DNA from: JAMHWF01 sp964371405
GTDB lineage: Bacteria; Pseudomonadota; Gammaproteobacteria; Burkholderiales; Burkholderiaceae_C
Length of the DNA: 64,000 nt
Direction of reading: 5' to 3'
Assembly (NCBI GenBank): GCA_964371405.1
Contig: CAYJLV010000014.1
Coordinates: 1 to 64,000 of the forward strand
The translations under genes and the position numbers were made by a program. Below, piece after piece: positions 46,768 to 55,201 of the stretch. A model generated the notes under the pieces. It was not told the origin of the DNA, searched no databases, and saw nothing but the letters and a program-made list of their open reading frames with translations. The number at the start of each line of letters is the position of its first letter. Position 1 is the stretch's first letter.

Positions 46768-46812
46768 GGCGATACTCCTTCTCGTTGGGTTGTGGAACTC
46801 GAAAAATTCCGG

Positions 46813-47241
46813 TCAGCGCGGCTGCAGCCCGCGGTCGACCCACTGCAGCAGGTCGCGCGCCGACATCGCGCCGCTGCTGCGCGCGACCTCCTGGCCGCGA
46901 TGGAACAGCGCCAGCGTCGGGATGCTGCGGATGCGGTGGCGCACGCTGGTCTTGGGCGACGCGTCGGTGTCGACCTTGGCGAAACGCACGTCGGCGCGCT
47001 CGCGCGCCGCCTGCTCGAACTGCGGCGCCATCACGCGGCAGGGGCCGCACCACTCGGCCCAGAAGTCGACCAGCACCGGCAGGTCTGTGCCGGAGACGAA
47101 GCCGTCGAACGACGTGTCGTCGAGCGCGAACGGCTCGGGCGCCAGCAACTCGCCGCCGCAACGGCCGCATTGCGGAGCGTCGCTCAGCCGCTCGTCGGGC
47201 ACGCGGTTCTTCGTCGCGCAGGCAGGGCAGACGAGTTGCAT
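46813..47241 (-). CDS. trxC: Thioredoxin 2 (TrxC)
   Basis: This 142-aa zinc-containing thioredoxin has an N-terminal zinc ribbon with C-x2-C pairs (LVCPACATKNR and QCGRCGG). The thioredoxin fold follows, with WAEWCGPCRVMAPQFEQAA and cis-proline SIPTLALFHRG. TrxC is the oxidative-stress thioredoxin of proteobacteria. Start ATG at 47241. Placement inside the RND/OsmC/DUF2892 operon suggests a dedicated thiol-reduction role there. Confidence 0.94.
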   Translation of the reverse strand: MQLVCPACATKNRVPDERLSDAPQCGRCGGELLAPEPFALDDTSFDGFVSGTDLPVLVDFWAEWCGPCRVMAPQFEQAARERADVRFAKVDTDASPKTSVRHRIRSIPTLALFHRGQEVARSSGAMSARDLLQWVDRGLQPR

Positions 47242-47258
47242 GGCAGCCTCCTCGCCGG

Positions 47259-47483
47259 TCAGATGTTGCAGCCGGTGGTGCCGGCCGGAGCGCCCAGCTT
47301 GCGCAGGATCTTCTCCATCATGCACCAGTTGGTGAAGCCGCTTTGCAGCAGGTTGACGCCGACGAAGGCGGTGAACGCCAGCCACCAGGGGCTCGCGAAC
47401 AGCGGGCTGCCCTCGATGCCGAGCGCAAGCGAAAGCAGGATGAAGGTGCCCGCGATGATGCGGGTGATGGACCAGGATGTCAT
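47259..47483 (-). CDS. DUF2892 (YgaP-like) membrane protein
   Basis: This 74-aa two-segment membrane protein has SITRIIAGTFILLSLALGI, then FVGVNLLQSGFTNWCMMEKI and a C-terminal GTTGCNI. This is the DUF2892 pattern, with one central and one terminal cysteine. Its start overlaps the RND pump stop (ATGA), so it is translationally coupled to efflux. It is different in sequence from the DUF2892 protein at 46564. Confidence 0.85.
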   Translation of the reverse strand: MTSWSITRIIAGTFILLSLALGIEGSPLFASPWWLAFTAFVGVNLLQSGFTNWCMMEKILRKLGAPAGTTGCNI

Positions 47484-50400
47484 GGAGCGGCTCCTTGGGT
47501 TGATGAAGCGGAAAGCGCGTCCGCCGCCGGGCGGTGCCGGTAGGCGACGTAATAGAGCAGCGGGATCACGACCAGCGTCAGCAGCGTCGAGACGAGGATG
47601 CCGAAGACGAGCGAGATCGCCAGCCCGTTGAAGATCGGGTCGCCGAGGATGAAGAAGGCGCCGAGCATCGCGGCCAGCCCGGTCAGCACGATCGGCTGCG
47701 CGCGCGTCGCGGCCGAGCGCACGACGGCATCCTTTAGCGGCATGCCGTCGGCGAGTTGCAGGTTGATGAAATCCACCAGCAGGATCGAGTTGCGCACGAT
47801 GATGCCGGCCAGCGCGATCATGCCGATCATGCTGGTGGCGGTGAACTGCGCACCCAGCAGCGCATGGCCCGGCATCACGCCGACGATCGTCAGGGGGATC
47901 GGCGCCATGATGATCAGCGGCGTGAGGTACGAGCCGAACTGCGCGACGACGAGCAGGTAGATCAGCACCAGCCCCACCGCATACGCCGCGCCCATGTCGC
48001 GGAAGGTCTCGTAGGTGATCTGCCACTCGCCGTCCCACTTGATCGAATAGTCGCGCCACGGGTCGGCGGGCTGGCGGATGAAGGTCTCGCCCAGCGTGCC
48101 GCCGCCCGGCGTCGCGATCTCCGCCAGATCGGCGCGCATCGAGAACATGCCGTAGAGCGGACTGTCGCGCTTGCCTGCCATGTCGGCGACGACGTAGTTC
48201 ACCGGCAGCAGGTCCTTGTGGTAGACGGGCTGCTCGCGCAGCGTGTCGGTCGGCGTCACCAGCTCGCGGATCGGCACGAGCTGCCCCGCCGCGCCGCGCA
48301 CCGCGAGCTGCAGCAGTGCGTCGATCTCGCCGTGGCGCTCGGGCGCGAGCATCAGCGTCGCCGCCGCCGGATACTTGCTCTCGTCGTGCAGCCAGGTCGC
48401 GGAGTCGCCGGCCAGGCCCGCGCGCAGCGTCGCGACGATCGCCTGCTGCGGCACGCCGAGCATCGCCGCCTTGCGGCGGTCGATCACGAGCAGCGCTTTC
48501 GGCGCGTCGGCGATGCTGCTGTCGTCGACGTCGACGATGCCCTCGGTCCGCTCGAACACGGCGCGCACCGCCTTGGCCACCTGGCGCCGGCCTTCGGGCT
48601 CCGGCCCGTAGACCTCGGCGACGATCGGCGCGAGCACCGGCGGGCCGGGCGGCACCTCGACCACCTTGACGTTGGCGCCGTGGCGCTGCCCGATCGTCTG
48701 CAGCGCCGGGCGCAGCCGCGTCGCGATGGCGTGGCTCTGCTCGTCGCGGTGCGCCTTGTCGACCAGGTTGACTTGCAGGTCGCCCATTTCGCCGCCGGCA
48801 CGCAGGTAGTACTGGCGCACCAGGCCGTTGAAGTTGATCGGCGCGGCGGTGCCCGCGTAGCTCTGATAGTCGGCGATCTCGGGCTGGCGCGCGAGGAAGT
48901 CGCCGAGTTCGCGCAGCACGGCGGCCGTGCGCTCGACCGGTGTGCCGGCCGGCATGTCGACGACGACCTGGAACTCCGACTTGTTGTCGAACGGCAGCAT
49001 CTTCATCGCCACCAGCCCGGCCGCCGGCAGCGCGAGCGAGACGAGGATCGCCGCCGCGACGCCGGCGCCGAGGAGCGCGCGGTTGCGCGCGCCGCGGTGC
49101 GCGTCGAGCAGCGGACCGAACACGCGCTCGAACCAGGGCGTGATGCGCGCCGCGAGGCCGCTCGGCGCGCCGCCGCCATGTGCCGCCGCGCCGTGCGGCT
49201 TCATCCACAGCCGCGCCAGCCACGGCGTGACGACGAAGGCGATCGCCAGCGACAGCAGCATGCCCATGCTGGCGTTGATCGGGATCGGGCCCATGTAGGG
49301 CCCCATCAGTCCGGTCACGAAGGCCATCGGCAGCAGCGCCGCGATGACGGTCAGCGTGGCAAGAATGGTCGGTCCGCCGACCTCGTCGACGGCGCCGGGG
49401 ATGAGCTGCGCGAGCGTCTTGTCCGGATGCAGCGCCTGGTGGCGGTGGATGTTCTCCACCACGACGATGGCGTCGTCGACCAGGATGCCGATCGAGAAGA
49501 TGAGCGCGAACAGCGAGACGCGGTTGAGCGTGAAGCCCCAGGCCCACGACGCGAAAAGGGTCGCCGCCAGCGTCAGCACGACGGCGGCGCCGACGATCGC
49601 CGCCTCGCGCCGGCCGAGCGCGAGGAAGACGAGGGCGACGACGGAGGCGGTGGCGAACAGCAGCTTCTGGATCAGCTTCCTGGCCTTTTCGTCGGCGGTC
49701 GCGCCGTAGTTGCGCGTCGTCGCGACCTCGACGCCGGCGGGGATCACGGTGTTGCGCAGCGTGTCGACGCGGCGCATCACGGCGTCGGCGACGTCGATCG
49801 CGTTCTGCCCCGGCTTCTTGGTCACGGCGATCGTCACGGCCGGGTATTCGCCGCCGTCGGGCCCGGCGACGCCGTGCCGCACCAGACGTGCCGCCGGCAG
49901 GGCACCGTCGCGCACCGCGGCGACGTCCTGCAGGAACACGGGCCGGCCGGCGTGCACGCCGACGACCAGCTCGCCGACCTCGCGCGCGTCGCGCAGGAAC
50001 GGGCCCGCTTCGACCGCAACGGCACGGTTGGCGCCGAGCAGGTCGCCGACGCCCGATGCGAGATTGGCCGACTGCAGCGCGCGGCGCAGGTCGTCGACGG
50101 TGACGCCGGCGCCCGCCATGCGCGCCGGATCGATCTCGACGCGGATCGCACGACCCGGGCCGCCGATCGTCGTCACCTCGCGCGTGCCGGACACGCGCTT
50201 GAGATCGTTCTCGACGCTGTGGGCGACGCGCTCGAGGTCGAATGCGCCGGTCTCGGGCGCCTTCGTGTAGAGCGTCAGCGCGACGATCGGAACGTCGTCG
50301 ATGCCCTTGGGTTTGATCAGCGGCGCGCCGACGCCCAGGCCCGGCGGCAGCCAGTCGGCATTCGCGTTGACGGTGTCGTAGAGGCGCACCAGCGCCTCGG

Positions 50401-50740
50401 TGCGCGGCACGCCGACCTGGTATTGCACCGTGACGACGGCGATGCCCGGGCGCGTCACCGACATCACGTGCTCGACGCCCGTGATCTGCGACAGCACCTG
50501 CTCGGCCGGCGTCGTCACCATCTGCTCGATGTCGGCCACCGACGCGCCGGGGAACGGGATCAGCACGTTGGCCATCGTCACGTCGATCTGCGGTTCTTCC
50601 TCGCGCGGCGTGACGAACACGGCGAACGCGCCGAGCAGCAGCCCGACGAGGGCCAGCAGCGGCGTGATCTGCGCCGCCTGGAAGAAGGCGGCGATGCGGC
50701 CGGCGATGCCCAGGATGGCAGGCTTGTCGCTCATCGCCAT
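47480..50740 (-). CDS. RND efflux pump, HAE1/AcrB-like inner-membrane transporter
   Basis: This 1086-aa RND pump has an N-terminal TM (about 25-45), then PREEEPQIDVTMANVLIPFP and the porter domain. TM4 has the proton-relay aspartates in GILVDDAIVVVENIHRH. A second large periplasmic domain and a C-terminal TM bundle (VLTGLAAMLGAFFILGDPIF) follow. Length and motifs match full-size RND pumps of the hydrophobic/amphiphilic efflux type. Upstream is the adaptor gene, and no outer-membrane channel gene is adjacent. Control by a divergent ArsR-family protein rather than TetR is unusual. Confidence 0.93.
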   Translation of the reverse strand: MAMSDKPAILGIAGRIAAFFQAAQITPLLALVGLLLGAFAVFVTPREEEPQIDVTMANVLIPFPGASVADIEQMVTTPAEQVLSQITGVEHVMSVTRPGIAVVTVQYQVGVPRTEALVRLYDTVNANADWLPPGLGVGAPLIKPKGIDDVPIVALTLYTKAPETGAFDLERVAHSVENDLKRVSGTREVTTIGGPGRAIRVEIDPARMAGAGVTVDDLRRALQSANLASGVGDLLGANRAVAVEAGPFLRDAREVGELVVGVHAGRPVFLQDVAAVRDGALPAARLVRHGVAGPDGGEYPAVTIAVTKKPGQNAIDVADAVMRRVDTLRNTVIPAGVEVATTRNYGATADEKARKLIQKLLFATASVVALVFLALGRREAAIVGAAVVLTLAATLFASWAWGFTLNRVSLFALIFSIGILVDDAIVVVENIHRHQALHPDKTLAQLIPGAVDEVGGPTILATLTVIAALLPMAFVTGLMGPYMGPIPINASMGMLLSLAIAFVVTPWLARLWMKPHGAAAHGGGAPSGLAARITPWFERVFGPLLDAHRGARNRALLGAGVAAAILVSLALPAAGLVAMKMLPFDNKSEFQVVVDMPAGTPVERTAAVLRELGDFLARQPEIADYQSYAGTAAPINFNGLVRQYYLRAGGEMGDLQVNLVDKAHRDEQSHAIATRLRPALQTIGQRHGANVKVVEVPPGPPVLAPIVAEVYGPEPEGRRQVAKAVRAVFERTEGIVDVDDSSIADAPKALLVIDRRKAAMLGVPQQAIVATLRAGLAGDSATWLHDESKYPAAATLMLAPERHGEIDALLQLAVRGAAGQLVPIRELVTPTDTLREQPVYHKDLLPVNYVVADMAGKRDSPLYGMFSMRADLAEIATPGGGTLGETFIRQPADPWRDYSIKWDGEWQITYETFRDMGAAYAVGLVLIYLLVVAQFGSYLTPLIIMAPIPLTIVGVMPGHALLGAQFTATSMIGMIALAGIIVRNSILLVDFINLQLADGMPLKDAVVRSAATRAQPIVLTGLAAMLGAFFILGDPIFNGLAISLVFGILVSTLLTLVVIPLLYYVAYRHRPAADALSASSTQGAAP

Positions 50741-50743
50741 CTC

Positions 50744-51877
50744 TCAGCGCACCCGCGCCGCTGCCTGCGGATCGAGCGCGACGCGCTCGCCGGCCGACAC
50801 GCCGGCCAGCACCTCGATGCGGTCGCCATCGGCGCGGCCGAGCCGCACCTGGCGCAGCAGCGGGCGGCTGTCGCTGCCGACGACGTAGACGCCCGTCATC
50901 TCGGCGCGCCGCACGACGGCACGGACCGGCACCCAGACGCGGGCGTCGGTGGCGGCGCCCGTCGCCGCAGCGCCCGGCAGCCAGGCGCGCGCGAACATGC
51001 CCGGCCTGACACCGTCGAGACCGGCGGGCAGGTCCAGGCGCAACTCGAGCGTGTGCGTCGCCGGGTCGAGCGAGGGCATCAACTGCGCTTTCGCCGGCTG
51101 CTGCCACGCGCGCTGCGCAGGCAGCGCCGGCAACTCGACGCGCAGCGGTGCGTCGGGCGCCAGCTTCGACGCCACGGTCTGCGGCAGCGCAACGGCGACG
51201 CGCAGCTGCCTCGGGTCGTAGACGGTGAGCAGCGGACGGCCAGGCATCGCCATGTCGCCGAGCACGACGGCGACGTCGGCGACGACGCCGTCGTAGGGGG
51301 CGCGCACGACATAGAAGCCCGACTGCGTCGAGGCCGCGCCGGCGTGGGCCTGCTGCGCCTGCAGTTCGGCCTGCGTTGCGCGGTGCTGCGCCTCGGCGCG
51401 GTCGAGCGCGGCCTGGCTGATGTAGTTCTTCTTGAACAGCTCCTGTTGGCGCTCGAACTCCCGCGTTGCGACCTGCTGGGCGGCGCGCGCCGCCTCGACC
51501 TGGGCGCGGCCGGCGGCCACCGTCTGCTCGGCGGCGCGCGCGTCCAGGCGCAGCAGCACCTGGCCGGCCTTGACGCCGTCGCCGGCCTTGACATCGAGCG
51601 CGACCACGGCGCCGGCCACCTGCGCCGCGATCACCGTCTGGCGCACCGCCTGCACCACGCCGTCGTAGGCGTCGGCGACGGCCGCACCGACGGTGCCGGC
51701 CGTCGCCGTGGCGAGCATGCCGTCGGACGCGCCGACCGCCGTGGGCGGCTTCGCTTGCGCGAGCGCGGCGGCGGCCGACACCAGGCCGATTGCCAGAGTC
51801 AGCGGCGCGAGCCAGGCGGCGCGGGGCCATGCGACGGGCGCTGCCGGGTCGGTGCGGTCTTGCGCTTTCGAGTTCAT
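50744..51877 (-). CDS. RND efflux periplasmic adaptor
   Basis: This 377-aa membrane-fusion protein has a signal/anchor (about 15-40, WLAPLTLAIGLVSAAAALA), then DGVVQAVRQTVIAAQVAGAV and the first lipoyl half. A helical hairpin (AAEQTVAAGRAQVEAARAAQ) is followed by the second half VRAPYDGVVADVAVVLGDMA and barrel domains. The start is placed at 51877 (MNSKAQDRT), since earlier codons run into the operator. First gene of a long operon, divergent from the ArsR gene. Confidence 0.9.
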   Translation of the reverse strand: MNSKAQDRTDPAAPVAWPRAAWLAPLTLAIGLVSAAAALAQAKPPTAVGASDGMLATATAGTVGAAVADAYDGVVQAVRQTVIAAQVAGAVVALDVKAGDGVKAGQVLLRLDARAAEQTVAAGRAQVEAARAAQQVATREFERQQELFKKNYISQAALDRAEAQHRATQAELQAQQAHAGAASTQSGFYVVRAPYDGVVADVAVVLGDMAMPGRPLLTVYDPRQLRVAVALPQTVASKLAPDAPLRVELPALPAQRAWQQPAKAQLMPSLDPATHTLELRLDLPAGLDGVRPGMFARAWLPGAAATGAATDARVWVPVRAVVRRAEMTGVYVVGSDSRPLLRQVRLGRADGDRIEVLAGVSAGERVALDPQAAARVR

Positions 51878-51885
51878 GGCGCTAT

Positions 51886-51907
51886 TATTTAGCCACATAG
51901 TTAAATA
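51886..51907. promoter_or_regulatory. Probable ArsR-type operator of the RND operon
   Basis: TATTTA and TAAATA are perfect 6-bp arms with a 10-base spacer, in an AT-rich island between the divergent adaptor and ArsR genes. It sits nine bases from the adaptor start codon. Confidence 0.6.
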
Positions 51908-51990
51908 GTCAAGTGAACAAGCAACCAACTTTCGAAGCAGCGCCCGCGTTCGGGCATCATTCGGGCTCGACCACGACGGGGTGCGCGCGC

Positions 51991-52365
51991 ATGGAAGGCT
52001 TGCCGGCAGGGGCGCTCGAGCAGGTGGCGGCGTACTTCCGCGCGCTGTCCGAGCCGACGCGCCTGCGCATCCTCAACGAGCTGCGCGGCGGCGAGCGCAA
52101 CGTCGGCGAGCTCGCGCAGCGCCTGGGCTGCACCGCGGCCAACGTGTCGCGGCACCTGTCGTACCTGACGCAGCAGGGTCTGCTGGCGCGCGAGAGCCGC
52201 GGCAACAGCGTTTATTACCGTATCGCCGACCCGTCGGTCTACGCGCTGTGCGACCTCGTCTGCGGCAACGTGGCGCGGCAGTACGAGCGGACAGCCGGCG
52301 AGCAGCGCGTCTTCCTGCGCGCGGCGCGGCGCGCCGCCGCGCCGCCGCGCACGCGCCGCGGCTGA
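51991..52365 (+). CDS. ArsR-family regulator of the RND/redox operon
   Basis: This 124-aa winged-helix regulator (from ATG 51991; an in-frame GTG at 51913 would add 26 residues but lacks a ribosome site) has YFRALSEPTRLRILNEL and the recognition helix LGCTAANVSRHLSYL. The wing is SRGNSVYYRIADPSV. Cysteines at 47, 87 and 91 (VYALCDLVCG) make a C-x3-C candidate sensor for metals or reactive thiols. It is divergent from the RND operon across the TATTTA repeat. It differs from the arsenic-operon ArsR. Confidence 0.88.
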   Translation: MEGLPAGALEQVAAYFRALSEPTRLRILNELRGGERNVGELAQRLGCTAANVSRHLSYLTQQGLLARESRGNSVYYRIADPSVYALCDLVCGNVARQYERTAGEQRVFLRAARRAAAPPRTRRG

Positions 52366-52469
52366 CCGACCCTCGTCGCGTCGCGGTTTTCGGGTTGGCG
52401 CGCCGACGCGATTCGGCCTACCCTGCACCCACTGCGGCGCCGCGCAAGCTGTACGGCGACAAAGAGGCG

Positions 52470-53198
52470 ATGGAGACCACAGGCATAGACGCGCGATGGG
52501 TTCGAGACGCCGGCATCACTGACGAGCTCGACTGGACGCATGTCGCGCTCGCCGACGAAGCGATCGCCGCGCCGCGCCTGCGCGTCTGGCTGTACCGCGA
52601 CGCGGCTGTCGTGCTCGGACGCGGCCAGTCGCTGCCCGCCGCTCCGACGCCCGGCCTGCCGCTGGTGCAGCGCCCGAGCGGCGGCGGCGCCGTCCTCGTC
52701 GGCCCCTGGATGATCGGCACGTCGCTGGTGTTGCCGGCGCGGCATGCGCTGGCCGGCACCATCCTCGACGCCTACCGCTGGTTCGGCACGGCGCACGCGC
52801 AATGGCTGCGCGAGCAGGGCATCGCCGCCGAAGCGCAGCGCGGCGGCGCAACGCGCCCGCACTGGGCCTGCTTCGCCGGGCGGGGGCCCTGGGAAGTGGT
52901 GGCCGGCGACCGCAAGATCGTCGGCCTGGCGCAGGCGCGCAAGCGTCATGCCGTGCTGCTGGTGGCCGGCACGCTGGTCGATGCCGTGCCGTGGCGGCGC
53001 CTGGCGGAGGCGCTGCAGCGCGCGCCGGGCGACGCCGCCGAACTCGAGCGCACGACGGTTTCGGCCGCCGAGTGCCTGGGCCGTCCGGTCGACGCGCCGG
53101 CGTGGGCGCGTGCCTTGCTGCAGACGCTGGAGCACCGCATCGTGGCCGCAGCGCCGGTGCGGGCGGCGAGCGTGAGCGAAGAAGGAGCAGTCCGATGA
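52470..53198 (+). CDS. Lipoate-protein ligase A-family protein
   Basis: This 242-aa protein of the biotin/lipoate ligase fold has LPLVQRPSGGGAVLVGPWMI (family RRxSGGGAV-type loop) and the catalytic-lysine region GDRKIVGLAQARKRHAVLL. A C-terminal tail is present. It probably attaches lipoate or octanoate to acyltransferase domains; a lipoyl E2 is encoded at 2349. The stop overlaps the start of the hemerythrin-like gene (ATGA). Start ATG 52470; earlier in-frame codons belong to the ArsR gene in another frame. Confidence 0.85.
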   Translation: METTGIDARWVRDAGITDELDWTHVALADEAIAAPRLRVWLYRDAAVVLGRGQSLPAAPTPGLPLVQRPSGGGAVLVGPWMIGTSLVLPARHALAGTILDAYRWFGTAHAQWLREQGIAAEAQRGGATRPHWACFAGRGPWEVVAGDRKIVGLAQARKRHAVLLVAGTLVDAVPWRRLAEALQRAPGDAAELERTTVSAAECLGRPVDAPAWARALLQTLEHRIVAAAPVRAASVSEEGAVR

Positions 53199-53758
53199 AG
53201 ATCAGCAGCGCCCAGCAGGTTTGCAGTTTCCTGAAGGTGGAGCACTCGGTGCTGCGCCAGGCGCTCGGCGCGCTCGCCGACCTGGCCGACGGCGGCGCCG
53301 ATGCGCTGCCGCTGCCGCGGGTGCGCCTGCTGATGGAGTTTGTCGACGAGTTCGACCGCCACGGCCGCGGCGCGAAGGAGGCGGCGCAACTCATCGAGGC
53401 GGTGCGCGACAAGTCGCCCGAGGCCGGCCGTCTGCTGCAGGCGCTGCAGCAGGTGCGCGACGGCTGCGACGAGGAGTTCGATCATGCCTACGACCTGCTG
53501 CGCGCTGCCGAGCACGGCGCGCCCGATGCGCTGGCCGCGCTCGCCGACCTGCTGCCGCACTACCGGGGCGTGATGCTGCGCCTGCTGCGCGCGGAGGAAG
53601 AGTTGCTGTACGAACTGGCGGGACGCCTGCTCGACGACGACGACTGGTCGCGCATCGCGGCGGCCCTGCTCGAAGAGGATCCGACCGACGCCCGACCGGC
53701 ACGCGCAACGCCGCGCGTCGATGTGCACGCGCTGGCGTCTGCGCCGCGCGGAAGCTGA
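53195..53758 (+). CDS. Hemerythrin HHE-like protein
   Basis: This 187-aa helical protein has histidines spaced as in hemerythrin-like HHE proteins: LKVEHSVLRQALGAL near the N-terminus, EFDRHGRGAKEAAQL, and LPHYRGVMLRLLRAEEELLY with the EE-x2-LY signature. A diiron site would bind oxygen or nitric oxide. The second histidine region is atypical (one His, not the usual His-His pair), so metal binding is uncertain. It overlaps the lipoate-ligase stop and has a good ribosome site (AAGGAG). Role unknown. Confidence 0.65.
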   Translation: MKISSAQQVCSFLKVEHSVLRQALGALADLADGGADALPLPRVRLLMEFVDEFDRHGRGAKEAAQLIEAVRDKSPEAGRLLQALQQVRDGCDEEFDHAYDLLRAAEHGAPDALAALADLLPHYRGVMLRLLRAEEELLYELAGRLLDDDDWSRIAAALLEEDPTDARPARATPRVDVHALASAPRGS

Positions 53759-53762
53759 GAGA

Positions 53763-53791
53763 GAACCCCTCTGCCTCGCGGGAGAGGGTTC
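53763..53791. terminator. Bidirectional hairpin between hemerythrin-like and universal stress genes
   Basis: GAACCCCTCT and AGAGGGTTC pair with one bulged base across an 10-base GC-rich loop, between two convergent genes. It overlaps the universal-stress stop codon. Confidence 0.55.
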
Positions 53792-54635
53792 AATGCGACA
53801 TGAGCACGGGGACCGTCATGTGCTCGAGCAGCCCGCGCGTCGCGCCGCCGAGCACGCGCTCGGACCAGCGCGAGTGGCCGTAGGCGCCCATCACGATCAG
53901 GTCGACGCCGAGGTCGGCGGCGCGCGACAGCAGCGCCTCGCCGACCGGCAGCTCGGTCACGTCGAGGTGCGGCGTCGCGTCGACGCCGTGCCACAGCAGC
54001 CACTGGCGAATCGGGTTCAGCCCCGCAGGATCCTTGCGCGCGGCGTCGGCCGATACCGGGCAGAAGCTCGTGATGTGCACTTCGTCGGCCTGCACCAGCA
54101 GCGGCAGCGCGTCGGAGACGGCGCGCGCCGCCTCGCGGCTGTCGTCCCAGGCGATCAGCACGCGCCGGCCGACGGTGTCGAAGCTGCCGGCATACGGCAG
54201 GCACAGCACCGGCCGCGCGCTGTAGAGCACGACCTGCTCCGCGAACGACATCGCCGCCGCATGCGAAGGCAGCGCCGGGTCGGGCTGGCCGATCAGCACC
54301 AGGTCGCTGCAGTGGCCGTGGCGCACCACGGAGGCGGCGGCGTCGGCCTCGTCGACATGCGCCTCGAATGACTTGAACCCGGCGCCGCGGCAGCGTTCGG
54401 CGAACTGCGCGGCGGCCTCGGCGGCGTGGCGCTGCATCGCCTCCCATGCGCCGGCCATGACGTCGATGTCGCCGACCAGCGTGCGGCCGACCTGCACCGG
54501 CATCTCGATCCAGCCGGTGGGCGCGAGGCCGACCAGATGGCCGTCGCGCTCGCGCGCGAGGCGGATCGCGAGGTCGACGCGCACGTCGCAACGCGGCGTG
54601 CGGTCGAGGTGGACGAGCAGGCTGCGATAGATCAT
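53790..54635 (-). CDS. Universal stress protein, tandem-domain
   Basis: This 281-aa protein has two Usp domains. The first starts IYRSLLVHLDRTPRCDVRVD, and the second follows VGRRVLIAWDDSREAARAV. Only the second keeps an ATP-loop remnant (MGAYGHSRWSERVLGGATRG), and that has GG where GS/GT is usual. UspE-like tandem proteins protect cells during growth arrest. It is followed upstream by a single-domain Usp 13 bases away, probably cotranscribed from the FNR-like box at 55158. Confidence 0.92.
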   Translation of the reverse strand: MIYRSLLVHLDRTPRCDVRVDLAIRLARERDGHLVGLAPTGWIEMPVQVGRTLVGDIDVMAGAWEAMQRHAAEAAAQFAERCRGAGFKSFEAHVDEADAAASVVRHGHCSDLVLIGQPDPALPSHAAAMSFAEQVVLYSARPVLCLPYAGSFDTVGRRVLIAWDDSREAARAVSDALPLLVQADEVHITSFCPVSADAARKDPAGLNPIRQWLLWHGVDATPHLDVTELPVGEALLSRAADLGVDLIVMGAYGHSRWSERVLGGATRGLLEHMTVPVLMSH

Positions 54636-54648
54636 CGAAGCTTCTCCT

Positions 54649-55095
54649 TCAATGTGCGCCGCGCACCAGCAGCACCGGCACGCGGCTCATGCGCAGCACG
54701 AGTTCGGCATCGCTGCCGAGCACCAGATGGTTGATGCCGCGGCGGCCGTGCGTGCCCATCACGATCAGGTCGGCGCCCCACTGGTTGGCCTCGGCGACGA
54801 TGACGTGGGCGACGCGCCGCTCCGTGGTGTCGCGCAGGACCGTCTCGGCGGCGACGCCCTGGGCTGCCGCGACGCGCAGAGCGTCTTCGAGCACGCGCTC
54901 GCCGGCAGTGCGCCAGGCGCGCATCAACTCGTCGTAGGCAAGGAAGGCGGCCGGATCGATCATCGCGAGCGACGCGTCGAGCACGTGCAGCAGGCGCAGC
55001 TGCGACTGTTGCACCCGGGCGAGCGCGACGGCTTCGTCGAGGCCGCGGCGCGACACCTCGCTGCCGTCGACCGGCGCCAGGATCCGCTGGTACAT
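54649..55095 (-). CDS. Universal stress protein, single-domain
   Basis: This 148-aa UspA-fold protein (MYQRILAPVDGSEVSRRGLD) has a complete ATP-binding loop of the type G-x2-G-x9-G-S (GTHGRRGINHLVLGSD). The ATG at 55095 is chosen; in-frame codons upstream run through the inverted repeat. It is first of the pair with the tandem Usp gene. A FNR-like box lies 62 bases upstream and a 10-bp inverted repeat lies between box and start. It is closely similar in pattern to the Usp at 56941. Confidence 0.93.
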   Translation of the reverse strand: MYQRILAPVDGSEVSRRGLDEAVALARVQQSQLRLLHVLDASLAMIDPAAFLAYDELMRAWRTAGERVLEDALRVAAAQGVAAETVLRDTTERRVAHVIVAEANQWGADLIVMGTHGRRGINHLVLGSDAELVLRMSRVPVLLVRGAH

Positions 55096-55111
55096 GTGGG
55101 GTCCCCGGGGC

Positions 55112-55141
55112 GATGCGAACATTGCGTCGATTGTTCGCATC
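55112..55141. promoter_or_regulatory. Perfect inverted repeat in the universal stress gene leader
   Basis: GATGCGAACA (55112-55121) and TGTTCGCATC (55132-55141) are perfect 10-bp arms with a 10-base spacer TTGCGTCGAT. It lies between the FNR-like box and the start codon, so it may be a second operator or an RNA hairpin in the leader. Confidence 0.6.
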
Positions 55142-55157
55142 CGGCCGGGTGGCCGTT

Positions 55158-55171
55158 TTGACGCAGCGCAA
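55158..55171. promoter_or_regulatory. FNR-like box upstream of universal stress gene 54649-55095
   Basis: TTGACGCAGCGCAA pairs a TTGAC half with a CGCAA half, 62 bases upstream of the start. It is the same half pair as at 23278 and 57453. Confidence 0.6.
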
Positions 55172-55201
55172 GCATGTGCGCCCGCCGGCTTGCGCCCGCT
55201 G

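Noticed and set aside
47756..51892. Very long plus-strand open frame opposite the RND pump and adaptor genes
   Set aside because: It is a GC-rich shadow of the real minus-strand genes. Its translation is Arg/His/Asp-rich low-complexity with no domain, and the minus strand has full RND and adaptor motifs.
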